Made by a program: the position numbers and the translations under genes
From: JAYQKL01 sp038142705
Lineage (GTDB): Bacteria > Pseudomonadota > Alphaproteobacteria > RS24
DNA: 64,000 nucleotides
Direction: 5' to 3'
NCBI GenBank assembly: GCA_965217015.1
Contig: OZ244224.1
Coordinates: 1,798,001 to 1,862,000 of the forward strand
In this document: piece after piece, positions 36,539-44,674 of the stretch
How the letters are laid out: the number at the start of each line of letters is the position of its first letter
Numbering within the stretch: the first letter of the stretch is position 1
Notes under the pieces: model-generated
The model's input: the letters and a program-made list of their open reading frames with translations, nothing else
Database searches by the model: none
Told to the model about the DNA's origin: nothing

Positions 36539-37618
36539 TTATTGGCCGGGGGTGAAAATCCCACGCACGCGCTGGCGGGTGTCAGCCTCCGTGCCGCCGG
36601 TCAGGGTCGCTTTGCCCGTAACTGTGTCCACCCGCAAAGATGTGCCGCGCAAAATATTACCGCCATCAATCAGCGTCACTTCGCTGCCCTGCGCACCACC
36701 CATAAAAATCTCGCCGCTATCGACATGATGCTCGGCCCAGTCACTGCGCGCTATGGTGCCATCGCTGTCGCGCAGCTCGACTTGTTGTTCAGCGCGCATG
36801 GTTTGCAGTTCTTTTTGGTCATTAAATGTGAGCGCAAGTCGCGTGCTGCGCAGCGTCATTGGTCCTTGCACAGTTTCGACACTGCCTTGATAAATCGCCA
36901 GCAGGGTTTTTTGGTTGAGCGATAAATCCTGCGCGCGGGTGATGATGGGCGCGCTTGGGTCAGTTTGGAAACCGGCTTGTGGTGTGTCGGGTGATGGGCT
37001 GCCTTGTGTTTTATCCTGCGCGTTATTTTGAGGGGGGATATGGGTGGTGGTCGCGCCGTTGAAAAAATAAAGCGTTTCTTCAGGCGCATTGGCACGCATG
37101 CCGCCCGCCGCAATCCGGCTATCCCCTTGCGCGGCTTCAACCTTAGATTGCGTGGTCGCAATCTCAGTGCGGAAATCAATATTCATGGTCGGGCTGGTCA
37201 GCTCAAATCCGCGCCAGTCAGTCAGCCGCACACCGCCGGTCAAATAAAGCTGGTCATTATGGCGTTGCAGCACCCCATTTGGTGCGGTCATGCGGCGGGT
37301 TTCAGTGTTATCCGCGCCAAGCAAAACCCCCTTAACTGTTTGTAAATATACAATATTTTGATTGTTCGGGTCAGGGCGTGCTAGCTCTGCCACAACCTCA
37401 TAAGGGGTGCCGGCACTGTTGCGCCCGCGCAATTCTGGCTCACGCATGAGCGGGCCTTTGCGCGTGAGTTCAATTTTTTGATAATCAAATGGCAGGTCTG
37501 CAATGTCAATTTCCTGCTTGCCTAAAAGCAAGATTGCCAGCAAAAGCGCCAGCGCAACGAGCGGTAGAATAAATTTCAGCCGCCTTACCCGTCGCGAATA
37601 ATTTTGCTGCTCGGTCAT
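36539..37618 (-). CDS. LptC-LptA fusion, periplasmic LPS transport protein
   Basis: 359 residues in one uninterrupted frame. Residues 18-37 form a membrane anchor (FILPLVALALLLAILLLG). Residues about 40-190 match the LptC fold order. A Pro/Gln/Ser-rich linker (about 195-225) follows. Residues about 226-345 are LptA/OstA-like (PIITRAQDLSL, AIYQGSVETVQGPMTL, GGNILRGTSLRVD). LptC and LptA are normally separate proteins joined by beta-strand pairing to form the periplasmic LPS bridge; no separate lptA lies between this gene and lptB. The LptA part has no signal peptide of its own, so it would be tethered to the inner membrane. It starts 15 bp after rnd. Confidence 0.85.
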   Translation of the reverse strand: MTEQQNYSRRVRRLKFILPLVALALLLAILLLGKQEIDIADLPFDYQKIELTRKGPLMREPELRGRNSAGTPYEVVAELARPDPNNQNIVYLQTVKGVLLGADNTETRRMTAPNGVLQRHNDQLYLTGGVRLTDWRGFELTSPTMNIDFRTEIATTQSKVEAAQGDSRIAAGGMRANAPEETLYFFNGATTTHIPPQNNAQDKTQGSPSPDTPQAGFQTDPSAPIITRAQDLSLNQKTLLAIYQGSVETVQGPMTLRSTRLALTFNDQKELQTMRAEQQVELRDSDGTIARSDWAEHHVDSGEIFMGGAQGSEVTLIDGGNILRGTSLRVDTVTGKATLTGGTEADTRQRVRGIFTPGQ

Positions 37619-37633
37619 TAGCGGCGCGTATCC

Positions 37634-38245
37634 TTAATGTGAAAAAATATCAAGATGTTCCCAGCCGGCAAGATCCATCGCCGCGCGCACCAGCACAAAA
37701 TCAAAACAGGCTTCGGCCATATCTTTGCGCCCTTCGCGAACAAGCATATCTTCAAGCGCGTCTTTGAGCTGGTGCAGATATAAAACATCAGAGGCTGCAT
37801 AATTGAGCTGTGCCTCGCTCAGCTCCTCCGCGCCCCAATCTGAGCTTTGCTGCTGCTTTGACAGGTCAATGCCCGCCAGCTCGCGGCATAAATCTTTCAG
37901 CCCGTGCCGGTCTGTGTAGGTTCGCGCCAGTTTTGATGCGATTTTAGTGCACCATAAAGGCGCTGTATGCACCCGCAAATAATGCGCAATCACCGCCACA
38001 TCGAAGCGTGCATAATGAAAAATTTTCAAAATGGAGCGGTCACCCAATAGCTTTTTCAAATTGGGAGCGTCATAGCTATTGCGGTCGAGTTGCACAATAT
38101 GGGCCGTGCCATCGCCCGCTGAAATTTGCACCAAACAAAGCTTGTCGCGATTGGGTTTTAATCCCAATGTCTCTGTGTCAATCGCTACCGACCCTTCAAA
38201 TGTTAGCCCGTCAGGCAAATCGCCTTTATGAAATGTAATGCTCAT
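37634..38245 (-). CDS. rnd: Ribonuclease D
   Basis: 203 residues, a DEDD-type 3'-5' exonuclease acting in tRNA 3' maturation and RNA turnover. Exo motifs are visible: AIDTETLG, IFHYARFDVAVI and LNYAASDVLYL. It lacks the HRDC domains of the E. coli enzyme, as is usual for the short alphaproteobacterial form. It is first in the operon with the lptC-lptA fusion, lptB and hpf, and divergent from the sulfotransferase gene across a 189-bp regulatory gap. Confidence 0.92.
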   Translation of the reverse strand: MSITFHKGDLPDGLTFEGSVAIDTETLGLKPNRDKLCLVQISAGDGTAHIVQLDRNSYDAPNLKKLLGDRSILKIFHYARFDVAVIAHYLRVHTAPLWCTKIASKLARTYTDRHGLKDLCRELAGIDLSKQQQSSDWGAEELSEAQLNYAASDVLYLHQLKDALEDMLVREGRKDMAEACFDFVLVRAAMDLAGWEHLDIFSH

Positions 38246-38330
38246 CGTGTTTTTTGCTTCCCTTATCAGCTTGTAAGGGGCACTTTAACAGCCTTTCAAA
38301 CGCAGGTCATTAGGAAATCATCAAAAGCTG

Positions 38331-38366
38331 ATTGGCTATTTTATTGGCCATTTTATTGGCCATTAA
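38331..38366 (+). repeat. Three 12-bp direct repeats in divergent promoter region
   Basis: ATTGGCTATTTT, ATTGGCCATTTT and ATTGGCCATTAA follow one another at 38,331, 38,343 and 38,355, ending 2 bp before a TTGACA -35 box. Regular spacing next to a promoter suggests a regulator binding array, though slippage is also possible. Confidence 0.6.
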
Positions 38367-38368
38367 GT

Positions 38369-38410
38369 TTGACATTTCCCAATCCAAATTGTTCAATTTG
38401 TTTGAACAAT
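38369..38410 (+). promoter_or_regulatory. Promoter with overlapping palindromic operator
   Basis: TTGACA (38,369-38,374) and TTCAAT (38,392-38,397) are spaced 17 bp, a plausible sigma-70 promoter. The inverted repeat ATTGTTCAA / TTGAACAAT (38,388-38,396 and 38,402-38,410, 5-bp spacer) covers the -10 box. Position and size fit a repressor site of the TetR kind (inference). No regulator gene lies nearby. It would control the sulfotransferase/MBL pair starting at 38,435. Confidence 0.65.
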
Positions 38411-38434
38411 AAATAGGGGGGTAGGGCGAGACGC

Positions 38435-39706
38435 ATGTCCCAGTCTGATGTGATAGATATTACCGATTTGGCCAATCCGGTTTTAAACGAGGCCAGCAAA
38501 GCAGCGCTGGCCGCAACAGCCGATGTGCCGGTTGATTTTGACCCGCAAAGCATTTTAGACGAAGCCAGTCAGGATTTGTCGCTTGATGATTTCGGGGCGA
38601 TGGATTTTATGCCGCGCTTGCAGCTGCTATGCGATGAATGGGGGCAAAATCCAGATATCAGCAATTTGGGCCGGCTCGGTTTGCGCGCCAAATTATTATT
38701 ATTCGCGCGCTCGCGCCTGTTGATACAAAACCTTCTGACCCGTCACCCCGAAATTCATGATGTGCAAATTACCGCACCGATTATCGTGGCCGGGCTGCCG
38801 CGTTCTGGCACAACGCATTTGCTCAACCTCATGGCGGCGGATAGTCGATTGCGCGCGCTGCCGCTTTGGGAGTCCTATGAGCCTGTGCCGCTCCCCCATG
38901 AAGCCGATACTAAAAATGGGCGCGACCCGCGCTGGGAAAGATGCCAGCAGCAATGGGAAATGACCCAACAATTGACACCGCTTTTGGCGGCAATGCACCC
39001 GATGAACCCAGACCATATACATGAGGAATTGGAGCTGATGGGCCCTAATTTTGGCTCTTATAATTTTGAGTGGCTCGCACATTCGCCGCGCTGGCGTGAT
39101 GATTATTATCAAACTGACCAAACCAGCCAATATGACTATATGAAAACTGTGTTGAAAATTTTGACCTGGCAAGATGGTGACCATGATGGGTCAAAAACCA
39201 GATGGGTGTTAAAATGCCCGCAACATTTGGAGCAATTGCCAATCTTGCTGAAAACTTTTCCCGATGCGACATTTCCAATAACCCATCGTGATCCGGTGGA
39301 AGTTATTCAATCGGCTTTGACCATGATTGCCTATGGCCGGCGTGTGACCTGCAACCATATCAATCTTGAGGAGCTGGTTGATTACTGGCCTGACCGCATT
39401 CATCATTTGCTAGAGGCCTGTGTGCGTGACCGGCATGTTTTGCCTGATGCGCAATCGATTGATGTTTTGTTTCATGAATTTATGGCCGATGACATTGCGA
39501 TGGTGCAGCGTATTTATGAAAAAGCTGGTTTAGAGTTTACGCAACAGGCGCGTGATGAGCTTAATCATTTTATGGCGCATCATCAGCGCGGCAAATATGG
39601 GCGCGTGGTGTATCATTTAGAGCGAGATTTCGGCTTATCCCCAGAGGCCTTGCGCGCACGCTTTGATTTCTATTTCAACGCTTTTGCTGTCGCGCCCCCA
39701 AAATAA
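38435..39706 (+). CDS. PAPS-dependent sulfotransferase family protein
   Basis: 423 residues. The 5'-phosphosulfate-binding loop is AGLPRSGTTHLL (119-130), and a 3'-phosphate-binding motif is seen at THRDPVEVIQSA. The family (Sulfotransferase_3 type) transfers sulfate from PAPS to alcohols, lipids or sugars; the substrate cannot be read from sequence. The acidic N-terminal extension of about 100 residues is usual for bacterial members with the FMPRLQLLCDE region. It is first of a two-gene operon with an alkylsulfatase-like hydrolase 18 bp downstream, behind an operator-bearing promoter. Confidence 0.85.
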   Translation: MSQSDVIDITDLANPVLNEASKAALAATADVPVDFDPQSILDEASQDLSLDDFGAMDFMPRLQLLCDEWGQNPDISNLGRLGLRAKLLLFARSRLLIQNLLTRHPEIHDVQITAPIIVAGLPRSGTTHLLNLMAADSRLRALPLWESYEPVPLPHEADTKNGRDPRWERCQQQWEMTQQLTPLLAAMHPMNPDHIHEELELMGPNFGSYNFEWLAHSPRWRDDYYQTDQTSQYDYMKTVLKILTWQDGDHDGSKTRWVLKCPQHLEQLPILLKTFPDATFPITHRDPVEVIQSALTMIAYGRRVTCNHINLEELVDYWPDRIHHLLEACVRDRHVLPDAQSIDVLFHEFMADDIAMVQRIYEKAGLEFTQQARDELNHFMAHHQRGKYGRVVYHLERDFGLSPEALRARFDFYFNAFAVAPPK

Positions 39707-39724
39707 CCGATAAAGAGCAGTATT

Positions 39725-40972
39725 ATGAGAAAACCGATTTATAAATCCCGCCCTGTTGAACCCAATCCAGCGAAGTTTGGCGGCGAAAGACTCAATGATT
39801 TCATTATCTTATCAGAGGCGTTTTCTAATTCTTATTTGATTGAAACACCAGCGGGTAATATTCAGCTCAATACAGGCATGGGGCTTGAGGCGCCAGTGAT
39901 TGACGCCAATTTCAAAAAATTTTCAGACCAAAACACGCAGCATATTATTTTGACCCAAGGCCATGTGGACCATGTGGGTGGGGTGGCTTATTTTCGCCGG
40001 CAATATCCTGAAGTTCAGGTCATTGCGCATCAAGAAAGTCAGGAACATCAAAATTATGAACAGCGCATCACAGAGTTTCGCAATCGCCGCTCGGCTTTTG
40101 CCTTTGAACAAAAATTTGCGGATATTTTTCAGTATTACCAAGAAAACGGCTATACGGATTTTGAGCCGCAAGACCAGCCCACGCCAGATATCTTGGTGGG
40201 AGATAAACATCAATTCACGCTGGGCGGGTTAGAGGTCGAGGTGATTGCGCTGGCAGGGGCTGAAACCAATGACTCGCTCATTGTTTGGTTGCCGCAGCAT
40301 AAAATTTGTTTCACTGGCAATTTATTTGGCTGTCCGTTTGGTCATTTTCCCAATCTGTTTACCATTCGCGGTGACCGCTATCGTGACCCGTTGGTTGTTG
40401 CCAATGCCGTTAAAACTGTGCAAGAGCTTGAGCCCGAAACCATTATGTATGGTCACCACGCCCCGATTTATGGCAAAGCCCTGATAGCTGAAGAGCTTGG
40501 CGCGCTGCATGGCGCGATTATGTATGTGCATGATGCGGTGGTGGCAGGCATGAATGCGGGCAAGCAGGTGCATGAATTGCAAGCCGAAATTCACCTGCCG
40601 CCCGAATTCGAAGTTGGGCAGGGCTATGGTCAGGTATCATGGGGTGTGCGCGCCATTTGGGAATATTATGTTGGGTGGTTTTACCATCGCTCCACCACCG
40701 AGCTTTATCATGTGCCGCAGCAAGCCATTCATGCTGATTTGGTGGAAATGGCGGGCGGTGTCGATGCGGTGCTGGCCAAAGCGCAAGAAAAAGCTGCACA
40801 GGGCGCGCGCGAAGCCGCAATTCATTTTCTTGATTTGTTAGCTTCTGCCGGTATAGAAAGCCCGCAGGCGCGCCAGCTTTATGTGGACATACATGAAAGC
40901 CTGTTGGCAGAAGCCGATAATTTTTGGCTGGAAAACTGGTTGTCTTACCAAATTAGGCAAAACAGCAAATAA
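39725..40972 (+). CDS. Alkylsulfatase-like MBL-fold hydrolase
   Basis: 415 residues. The N-terminal metallo-beta-lactamase domain has the metal motif TQGHVDHVGG, a CFTGNLFG segment and MYGHHAPIYG. From about residue 290 it matches the dimerisation domain of linear alkylsulfatases (WEYYVGWFYH, MAGGVDAVLAKAQE, ARQLYVDIHESL). The C-terminal SCP2-like domain of SdsA1 is missing. The first His of the usual HxHxDH motif is Gln here, which may alter the metal site. It is co-transcribed with a sulfotransferase, so a sulfate-ester substrate is plausible but unproven. Confidence 0.82.
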   Translation: MRKPIYKSRPVEPNPAKFGGERLNDFIILSEAFSNSYLIETPAGNIQLNTGMGLEAPVIDANFKKFSDQNTQHIILTQGHVDHVGGVAYFRRQYPEVQVIAHQESQEHQNYEQRITEFRNRRSAFAFEQKFADIFQYYQENGYTDFEPQDQPTPDILVGDKHQFTLGGLEVEVIALAGAETNDSLIVWLPQHKICFTGNLFGCPFGHFPNLFTIRGDRYRDPLVVANAVKTVQELEPETIMYGHHAPIYGKALIAEELGALHGAIMYVHDAVVAGMNAGKQVHELQAEIHLPPEFEVGQGYGQVSWGVRAIWEYYVGWFYHRSTTELYHVPQQAIHADLVEMAGGVDAVLAKAQEKAAQGAREAAIHFLDLLASAGIESPQARQLYVDIHESLLAEADNFWLENWLSYQIRQNSK

Positions 40973-41132
40973 TCTATGTGCAAAGATAATTGTGTTTATT
41001 TTGCTTAATTGTGCTAATTAATTCTTGTTGTGTGTCGTAATTGTTTCTTTTGGCACAGCTATGCAGGTGTTTATGAAAATGCCTGTTAAAAATACCTTAC
41101 GTTAACAAAAGACACCAACAAATGGAAAGACT

Positions 41133-41339
41133 ATGATTACTGGAACCGTGAAGTGGTTTAATGCCACAAAAGGATATGGATTTATTGCCGTTGAAGGCGA
41201 AAATGATGTGTTTGTGCACATTTCTGCAGTCGAGGCAAGCGGCCTTGAGCTGAAGGAAGATATGAAAGTGGAATTTGAGAAACAAGAAGGCAAAAATGGT
41301 AAATTTTCTGCCGTTAATCTTGTTGCCGCTGGCGACTAA
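41133..41339 (+). CDS. Cold-shock domain protein
   Basis: 68 residues, a single CSD with RNP1 KGYGFI and RNP2 VFVHI, the normal CspA size. It binds single-stranded RNA and acts as an RNA chaperone. The 160-bp upstream gap is A+T rich and could hold the long 5' leader typical of csp genes, but no structure was verified. A strong terminator follows. Confidence 0.93.
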   Translation: MITGTVKWFNATKGYGFIAVEGENDVFVHISAVEASGLELKEDMKVEFEKQEGKNGKFSAVNLVAAGD

Positions 41340-41370
41340 GCCGCGGGCTGACACAAAGCCCAGACATCGA

Positions 41371-41404
41371 AAAGAGCTTGAGGCACGCCTCAGGCTCTTT
41401 TTTT
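41371..41404 (+). terminator. Rho-independent terminator after csp gene
   Basis: AAGAGCTTGAGG pairs with CCTCAGGCTCTT around a 4-nt CACG loop, followed by a run of T to 41,404. Confidence 0.9.
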
Positions 41405-41484
41405 ATAGAGGTTTTTTATTGAAGCATGAGGCAAGGCGTGTGAAGGTGGTTGGGTCGTATGTTGCATTAAAGTGGTGAGTTTCG

Positions 41485-41838
41485 ATGAAAAAAATAATTT
41501 TATTATTACCTCTTATTTTTTTACTAGAGGCATGTGCTCCCGATGTTCCCAAATGTAGTGATGTGGAAACAGTAGAGCTGGTGAAAGAAATCGCATTTGA
41601 TACGCTGGAAAGCAATCCATTATTAAATTTATTTGGGACGGTTTCTAAAAATAATTTTTCATTTGACGTGAGATATATCAGAACAACTAATAAAGACCCA
41701 AATACAGGCGCGTTTGAATGCGCCGCAGATATGGCGGTTTATTCAAATTCTGAATTATTAAATGAGTTTCCCATCACCTATACAGTGGAATTAACCGATG
41801 ATGGTGAGAGTTTTTATGTCAGTGTTTACGGCTTATAA
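41485..41838 (+). CDS. Small putative lipoprotein of unknown function
   Basis: 117 residues. A short signal peptide ends in the lipobox LLEAC with Cys17. The residues after Cys are APD, so outer-membrane sorting is expected. There are two further cysteines (about 24 and 76). The rest is mixed beta with no family I recognise. It is more A+T rich than its neighbours. It is flanked by the csp terminator and the convergent tRNA-Leu, so it stands alone. Confidence 0.7.
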   Translation: MKKIILLLPLIFLLEACAPDVPKCSDVETVELVKEIAFDTLESNPLLNLFGTVSKNNFSFDVRYIRTTNKDPNTGAFECAADMAVYSNSELLNEFPITYTVELTDDGESFYVSVYGL

Positions 41839-41842
41839 AGTA

Positions 41843-41929
41843 TGGTGCCCAGGAGAAGACTCGAACTTCCACGTCCATAAGGACACTAGCACCTGAAGCT
41901 AGCGCGTCTACCAATTCCGCCACCTGGGC
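41843..41929 (-). tRNA. tRNA-Leu(CAG)
   Basis: 87 nt including an encoded CCA. The acceptor GCCCAGG pairs with CCTGGGC. The anticodon stem CTAGC/GCTAG encloses loop TTCAGGT, giving anticodon CAG. It has the long variable arm expected for tRNA-Leu and the T-loop GTTCGAGTC. Confidence 0.95.
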
Positions 41930-42105
41930 TTTCATAGAAAGTTCGTTTTGCTTAAAGCCGAAAACGATGATTGTCAACATGACTTATTATTTGGCGTTGA
42001 TGCTCGCGCGCGGCAAAATGTTTTCAGCCCGTAAGTAGCAAGTTTAATCTCGACAAGTGCCATCGCATCGCCTAATTAAAGAGCAGATAAGTGGAGGTTT
42101 TGCCT

Positions 42106-43059
42106 ATGTCGGTTTTGGGTCAGCAAGCACAAAAAATTGTCACTGTTTTCGGCGGTTCTGGTTTTATTGGCCGCCATTTGGTGCGGGCTTTGGCGCGCGA
42201 GGGCTGGCGTGTTCGCGTCGCTGTGCGCCGTCCCAATAGCGCTTTATTTCTCAAAACAGCCGGCGATCCGGGGCAGGTTACCTTGGTGCAGGCCAATATT
42301 GCCAAGCCCGACCAAATTGCCAATGCCGTGGCAGGCGCTGATGCGGTGGTTAATTTGGTTGGTATTTTGCATGAAACCGGCAAGCAAAAATTTTCTTCGG
42401 TGCAGGCGCAAGGCGCGATTGACCTTGCTCAGGCCGCCGCGCAGGCAAAAGTGTCGCATTTTATTCAGCTCTCAGCTATTGGTGCGGACGCGCAAAGTGA
42501 CTCGCTTTATGCGCGCTCTAAAGCCGAGGCGGAAACAGGCGTTTTAGCGGCTTTCAAAAAGGCGGTGATTTTGCGCCCCTCACTGGTGATTGGGCCCGAA
42601 GATGGTTTTTTCAATCGCTTTGCAAAAATGGCAACACTGGCCCCTGCCTTGCCGCTTTTTGGCGGCGGTCTGGTGCAGTATCAACCGGTTTATGTGCTTG
42701 ATGTGGTCGCTGCGGTTTTGGCAGGGCTGTCCAATTCAAAAATGCAGGGCAAAACATATGAACTTGGCGGCCCGCAGCAATATAGCTTCAAAGAGCTGAT
42801 GGAGCTGATGCTGGCGCATACGCAACAAAACCGAATTTTACTGCCATTGCCATTTTTTGTGGCGCAAATTATGAGCCAGTTTACGCGCTTTTTACCCAAT
42901 CCGCCGCTGACGCCAGATCAAGTGGTGTTGTTGAAAACGGATAATATTGTTTCGCCTGAATGTGAGAAGAAAAAACGCACTTTGGCGGGTATCGGCATTA
43001 CCCCAACACCGATTGAAGGCGTGATAGACAGCTATTTATCCCGTTTTCGCGGGGCATAG
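42106..43059 (+). CDS. Complex I NDUFA9-subunit-like SDR protein
   Basis: 317 residues from ATG 42,106. The Shine-Dalgarno GGAGG (42,093-42,097) sits 8 nt upstream and overlaps an alternative GTG, so the later start is chosen. The Rossmann motif is VFGGSGFIGRHLV, followed by AVVNLVGILHE and LYARSKAEAE. The family is an atypical SDR related to the mitochondrial complex I subunit NDUFA9; in bacteria its role is unproven. It is convergent with uppP, 29 bp apart, an arrangement common in Alphaproteobacteria. Confidence 0.88.
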   Translation: MSVLGQQAQKIVTVFGGSGFIGRHLVRALAREGWRVRVAVRRPNSALFLKTAGDPGQVTLVQANIAKPDQIANAVAGADAVVNLVGILHETGKQKFSSVQAQGAIDLAQAAAQAKVSHFIQLSAIGADAQSDSLYARSKAEAETGVLAAFKKAVILRPSLVIGPEDGFFNRFAKMATLAPALPLFGGGLVQYQPVYVLDVVAAVLAGLSNSKMQGKTYELGGPQQYSFKELMELMLAHTQQNRILLPLPFFVAQIMSQFTRFLPNPPLTPDQVVLLKTDNIVSPECEKKKRTLAGIGITPTPIEGVIDSYLSRFRGA

Positions 43060-43088
43060 CCGGGTTTTAAGGGCGTTTTAGGCATATT

Positions 43089-43886
43089 TTAGGCAATCAG
43101 CCATAAGACAAGCCCACCAAGCGCGATGCGATACAGCACAAAAGGCAGTAAGCTAAACCGTGCGGTCATTTTCATAAAAAGATGAATGCTGAAAAGCGCA
43201 AATATGGCCGCCAGCCCTGCGCCTAAGAGCATGGATTGAAGACCCGCATGATTTTGTGACGCCACGATATCAATCAGCCCAAGCAGGGTAAAGCTGCCAA
43301 TCACTGGCATCGACAGCAGCATTGAAAACCGCGCGGCCTGTGCGCGCTCAAGCCCCAAAATCCGACCCGCTGTAATGGTCACGCCAGCACGAGACGCGCC
43401 CGGTATCAATGCTAAGACCTGCGCCAGCCCAATCAGCACGGCTTTTGGCAGGCGCAGATTTTCAATCTTATGGGATTGGTGACAAAACCGGTCAGCTACA
43501 TAAAGCGGCAGCGCAAATAGAATGGAGGCGATGGCAATAATTTTGGGGTTGCGTAACGCATCAACCCAACCGGTGATGACCAAAACCCCTGCAACCATTA
43601 AAACCGGCAGGCTGGCAAGCGCCAATTGAAAGGCCAAATGCCGATTGGCACTGTCGCGGCCTTGCGTTATATCCAATAGGCCATGCATCAGGCTGGCCAC
43701 ATCTTCTCGAAAATAAACCAGCACCGCCAGCAAAGTGCCGGCATGTAAGGCGACATCAAAACCAACCCCTTGATCTGGTAAGTTGGTTAATAGGTGCAAT
43801 AGGTTTAAATGCCCAGACGAGCTGACAGGCAAAAACTCTGTGATACCTTGTATAATCGCCAAGGCGAGGATGTGAGTAAATGTCAC
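43089..43886 (-). CDS. uppP: Undecaprenyl-diphosphatase
   Basis: 265 residues, about eight membrane segments. The signature motifs are QGITEFLPVSSSGHL near the N-terminus and PGASRAGVTITAGR in the middle. The enzyme dephosphorylates undecaprenyl pyrophosphate so the lipid carrier can be reused for peptidoglycan and O-antigen synthesis; it gives bacitracin resistance when abundant. It is a single gene, divergent from the GST gene. Confidence 0.95.
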   Translation of the reverse strand: MTFTHILALAIIQGITEFLPVSSSGHLNLLHLLTNLPDQGVGFDVALHAGTLLAVLVYFREDVASLMHGLLDITQGRDSANRHLAFQLALASLPVLMVAGVLVITGWVDALRNPKIIAIASILFALPLYVADRFCHQSHKIENLRLPKAVLIGLAQVLALIPGASRAGVTITAGRILGLERAQAARFSMLLSMPVIGSFTLLGLIDIVASQNHAGLQSMLLGAGLAAIFALFSIHLFMKMTARFSLLPFVLYRIALGGLVLWLIA

Positions 43887-43986
43887 GCGACACCTTTCTT
43901 TTGCTGATGTTTTAAGTTTACGGCAGATTTGAAATAATGCAAAAGGTTGCTTGCAGGTCTTTAACCGGAGATGTAATTTAGAGCCT

Positions 43987-44664
43987 ATGGTCAGTTTATT
44001 TCATCATTCTTTATGCCCTTTTTCGCGCAAAATCAGGCTCATTATTGCCGAGAAAAAATTCTCGGTAAATTATATTGAGGAGCGCCCATGGGAGCGCCGA
44101 TTGGACTTTCTCATGCTCAACCCATCGGGCGAAGTGCCAGTTTTGGAGGGTGAAACTGGCACGATTTCGGGCCATTATGCGATTGCTGAATGGCTCGAAG
44201 AAAAAGGTGGCGCGGTGGCGCTCATGCCCAAAAGCAGTCTTGAGCGGGCTGAAATGCGGCGCGTCATGTCATGGTTTGATGAAAAATTTCATCGCGAAGT
44301 CGGGCAATTGGTGAGCTATGAAAAAATTGACCGCCGCTTTATGAGCAAAGAAGATGGTGGCGGAACGCCTGATATGTCTTTGGTGCGTATTGGCCTGAGC
44401 AATCTGAAAATTCATTTATCCTATATCGCTCATTTGCTGGAGCAGCGCGACTGGCTGGCGGGCAATCAAATTTCAATGGCTGACTTAACAGCTGCCGCCC
44501 ATTTATCTTGTCTGGATTATACAGGCGATATTCATTGGTCTGACTGGCGGCCTGTGCGTGATTGGTATGCGGGGATTAAGTCGCGACCAAGTTTCAGGCC
44601 CTTACTCTCCGATACAGTGCCGGGCATTCGGCCTGCAAAGCACTATACCAATTTAGATTTTTAG
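43987..44664 (+). CDS. Glutathione S-transferase family protein
   Basis: 225 residues from ATG 43,987. A TTG at 43,951 would add 12 residues unlike the family N-terminus. The thioredoxin-like domain begins VSLFHHSLCPFSRKIRL with CPFS as active-site motif, and GEVPVLE is the cis-Pro loop. A helical C-terminal domain carries the ISMADLTAAAHLSCLDY signature. The substrate is unknown. It lies 10 bp upstream of queG, a linkage seen widely in Alphaproteobacteria. Confidence 0.85.
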   Translation: MVSLFHHSLCPFSRKIRLIIAEKKFSVNYIEERPWERRLDFLMLNPSGEVPVLEGETGTISGHYAIAEWLEEKGGAVALMPKSSLERAEMRRVMSWFDEKFHREVGQLVSYEKIDRRFMSKEDGGGTPDMSLVRIGLSNLKIHLSYIAHLLEQRDWLAGNQISMADLTAAAHLSCLDYTGDIHWSDWRPVRDWYAGIKSRPSFRPLLSDTVPGIRPAKHYTNLDF

Positions 44665-44674
44665 CGGGTGCGTT

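Noticed and set aside
42091..42105. GTG start for the NDUFA9-like gene
   Set aside because: The Shine-Dalgarno GGAGG overlaps these codons and is correctly spaced for ATG 42,106.
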